Positions 63,293 through 64,000 of a DNA stretch of 64,000 nucleotides are shown piece after piece; positions within the stretch are counted from its first letter, which is position 1; each line of letters starts with the position of its first letter. The position numbers were made by a program, and so were the translations under genes. The DNA comes from Plasmodiophora brassicae (lineage: Eukaryota; Endomyxa; Phytomyxea; Plasmodiophorida; Plasmodiophoridae). The stretch lies in NCBI GenBank assembly GCA_039704465.1, contig JASFAU010000014.1, positions 124,001 to 188,000 on the forward strand, written 5' to 3'. The notes below the pieces were generated by a model, which saw only the letters and a program-made list of their open reading frames with translations, was not told the DNA's origin and searched no databases.

Positions 63293-63870
63293 TCATTTGC
63301 CGGATTTGGATTTGCCGGGGACCCGGTGGCCGAGGTCTTCGAGGCAGCCGGCCAGCGTACTCAGGTCGGGCCTGCCGGTCGTCCGGGAGCGCCGATGCTC
63401 GGCGATCCGCTGATCCATGGTCTTCATCGCCTCCGCGATCATCTCCTTTCTGCGTGGTGATCTGTCACGATGTGAACGGCAGCGGGAACGAGCCGGACGC
63501 ACCGTTTCTCAATGGAGGCGTGCCGTTTGTGGCCCTTGAGCGCCTGCGGGACCCATTGCGACGGCGGGTTCGTCAGCGGCTCCCAGGGCCACGGCTGCCC
63601 AGCCAGGATCGTCTCCTTGCGAAGGTCGGCGATGTTCCGCCTGGACAGCCGGGGCTTCCGCCATCGTCCTTTGACCAGCGTCGGCTTCTACGCCCGGGGG
63701 CCAGCGCGTCAGAATCCGCAGTAACCCCCACGATGCGGGCCTGCCCCTACCATGTCGTCCGGCATATTGTACTTCTTGCCGGACACGGACAGCCATTCGG
63801 CGAAGCCTCGCCCGCCCGCCGATGACGCCCGCCCCGCACGGATCGGCGTGGACAGCGCCCTGATCATCAT
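63293..63870 (-). CDS. mL59: Mitochondrial ribosomal protein mL59 (MRPL25-type)
   Basis: Three exons (63870-63751, 63687-63503, 63449-63293) with introns of 63 and 53 nt encode 153 residues; yeast MRPL25 has 157. The product starts with a mitochondrial presequence-like MMIRALSTPIRAGRASSAG. The core KPTLVKGRWRKPRLSRRNIA and ADLRKETILAGQPWPWE correspond to the W/F-x-x-P-K-x-S-x-R-R block of mL59. The later KGHKRHASIEKRKEMIAEAM matches the [20 protein letters not shown] region of MRPL25 in position and character. mL59 is a large-subunit protein of the mitoribosome. The family assignment is by eye over a short protein. Confidence 0.7.
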
Positions 63871-64000
63871 CGACGGCCACGGCGTTAGTATGAGGCGCGC
63901 ACGCGCCGGCCACGGCCTGTCGGGCACCGCCGTGCCCCGAGTCGTTCGTACACCCGGGCCACGATGCAAACAACGTCACCCGCAACTCTGTGGTACAACA
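63871..64000. other. Right edge of window, upstream of mL59
   Basis: No feature could be supported in the last 130 bp; it is the upstream region of the mL59 gene. Confidence 0.4.

Noticed and set aside
63509..63985. 158-codon minus-strand frame in another phase
   Set aside because: The spliced alternative frame gives an mL59-like protein with the expected length.
1..64000. Giant-virus (for example pandoravirus-like) genome because of ankyrin/F-box proteins
   Set aside because: Dozens of spliceosomal introns, mitochondrial proteins, BRK1, MZT1 and mitoribosomal mL59 show a cellular nuclear genome.

Overview
The window is nuclear DNA of a GC-rich, gene-dense microbial eukaryote. The evidence is direct: more than 60 short GT-AG introns, nearly all 37-86 nt, can be placed in phase inside recognisable eukaryotic genes; there are three tRNA-Phe genes with Pol III signals; and the proteins are eukaryote-specific (BRK1, MZT1, PRMT3, TTC27, WDR5, Tubby, a P4-ATPase/cyclase fusion). 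A chitin synthase, many ankyrin/F-box proteins, secreted ankyrin proteins, a P4-ATPase-cyclase fusion of the kind known from alveolates, and a DYW-type PPR protein point to a protist of the SAR assemblage. A plasmodiophorid-like rhizarian is my best guess, but nothing in the window proves it.

Layout. 1-7.2 kb: 5' part of a WDR5 homologue, TTC27, a small membrane protein, then archease (+) and RtcB (-) as convergent neighbours, the two partners of the RNA ligase used in tRNA splicing and unfolded-protein-response mRNA splicing. 7.5-7.9 kb: a 19-copy 23/24-bp satellite. 8.2-11.8 kb: three identical tRNA-Phe genes and an intronless chitin synthase. 12-20 kb: a type II membrane glycosyltransferase-like protein and a head-to-tail duplication of an F-box/ankyrin gene plus the 3' end of a coiled-coil gene. 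20-27 kb: a DYW-type PPR RNA-editing factor, a TPR-SAM protein, a NOPCHAP1-like chaperone and an F-box/beta-propeller protein with two Stc1-like zinc motifs. 27.8-31 kb: BRK1 (SCAR/WAVE complex), MZT1 (gamma-tubulin complex), an orphan secretory protein and a PQ-loop transporter. 31.6-34 kb: a secreted ankyrin-type protein.

35.0-46.4 kb holds the most remarkable locus. It is one minus-strand gene of 24 exons that stays open for 3,338 codons. It fuses a P4-ATPase-like module, a membrane cassette, a class III cyclase-like domain, three DEP domains, a second membrane cassette and a second cyclase-like domain. The signature catalytic motifs of the ATPase are all altered, and the cyclase metal-binding positions also look lost.

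46.7-64 kb: a second PQ-loop protein, a Tubby-domain protein, a PPR protein lacking DYW, a 70-bp perfect-type palindrome, cytosolic TyrRS, PRMT3, phosphoserine aminotransferase, a scaffold with repeated RQGTF motifs, a tail-anchored coiled-coil protein, a Myb/SANT-like DNA-binding protein and an mL59 (MRPL25-type) mitochondrial ribosomal protein. Genes are packed tightly: several convergent pairs end within 6-230 bp of each other. All exon boundaries were placed by eye using homology, reading phase and GT-AG; no transcript data were available.
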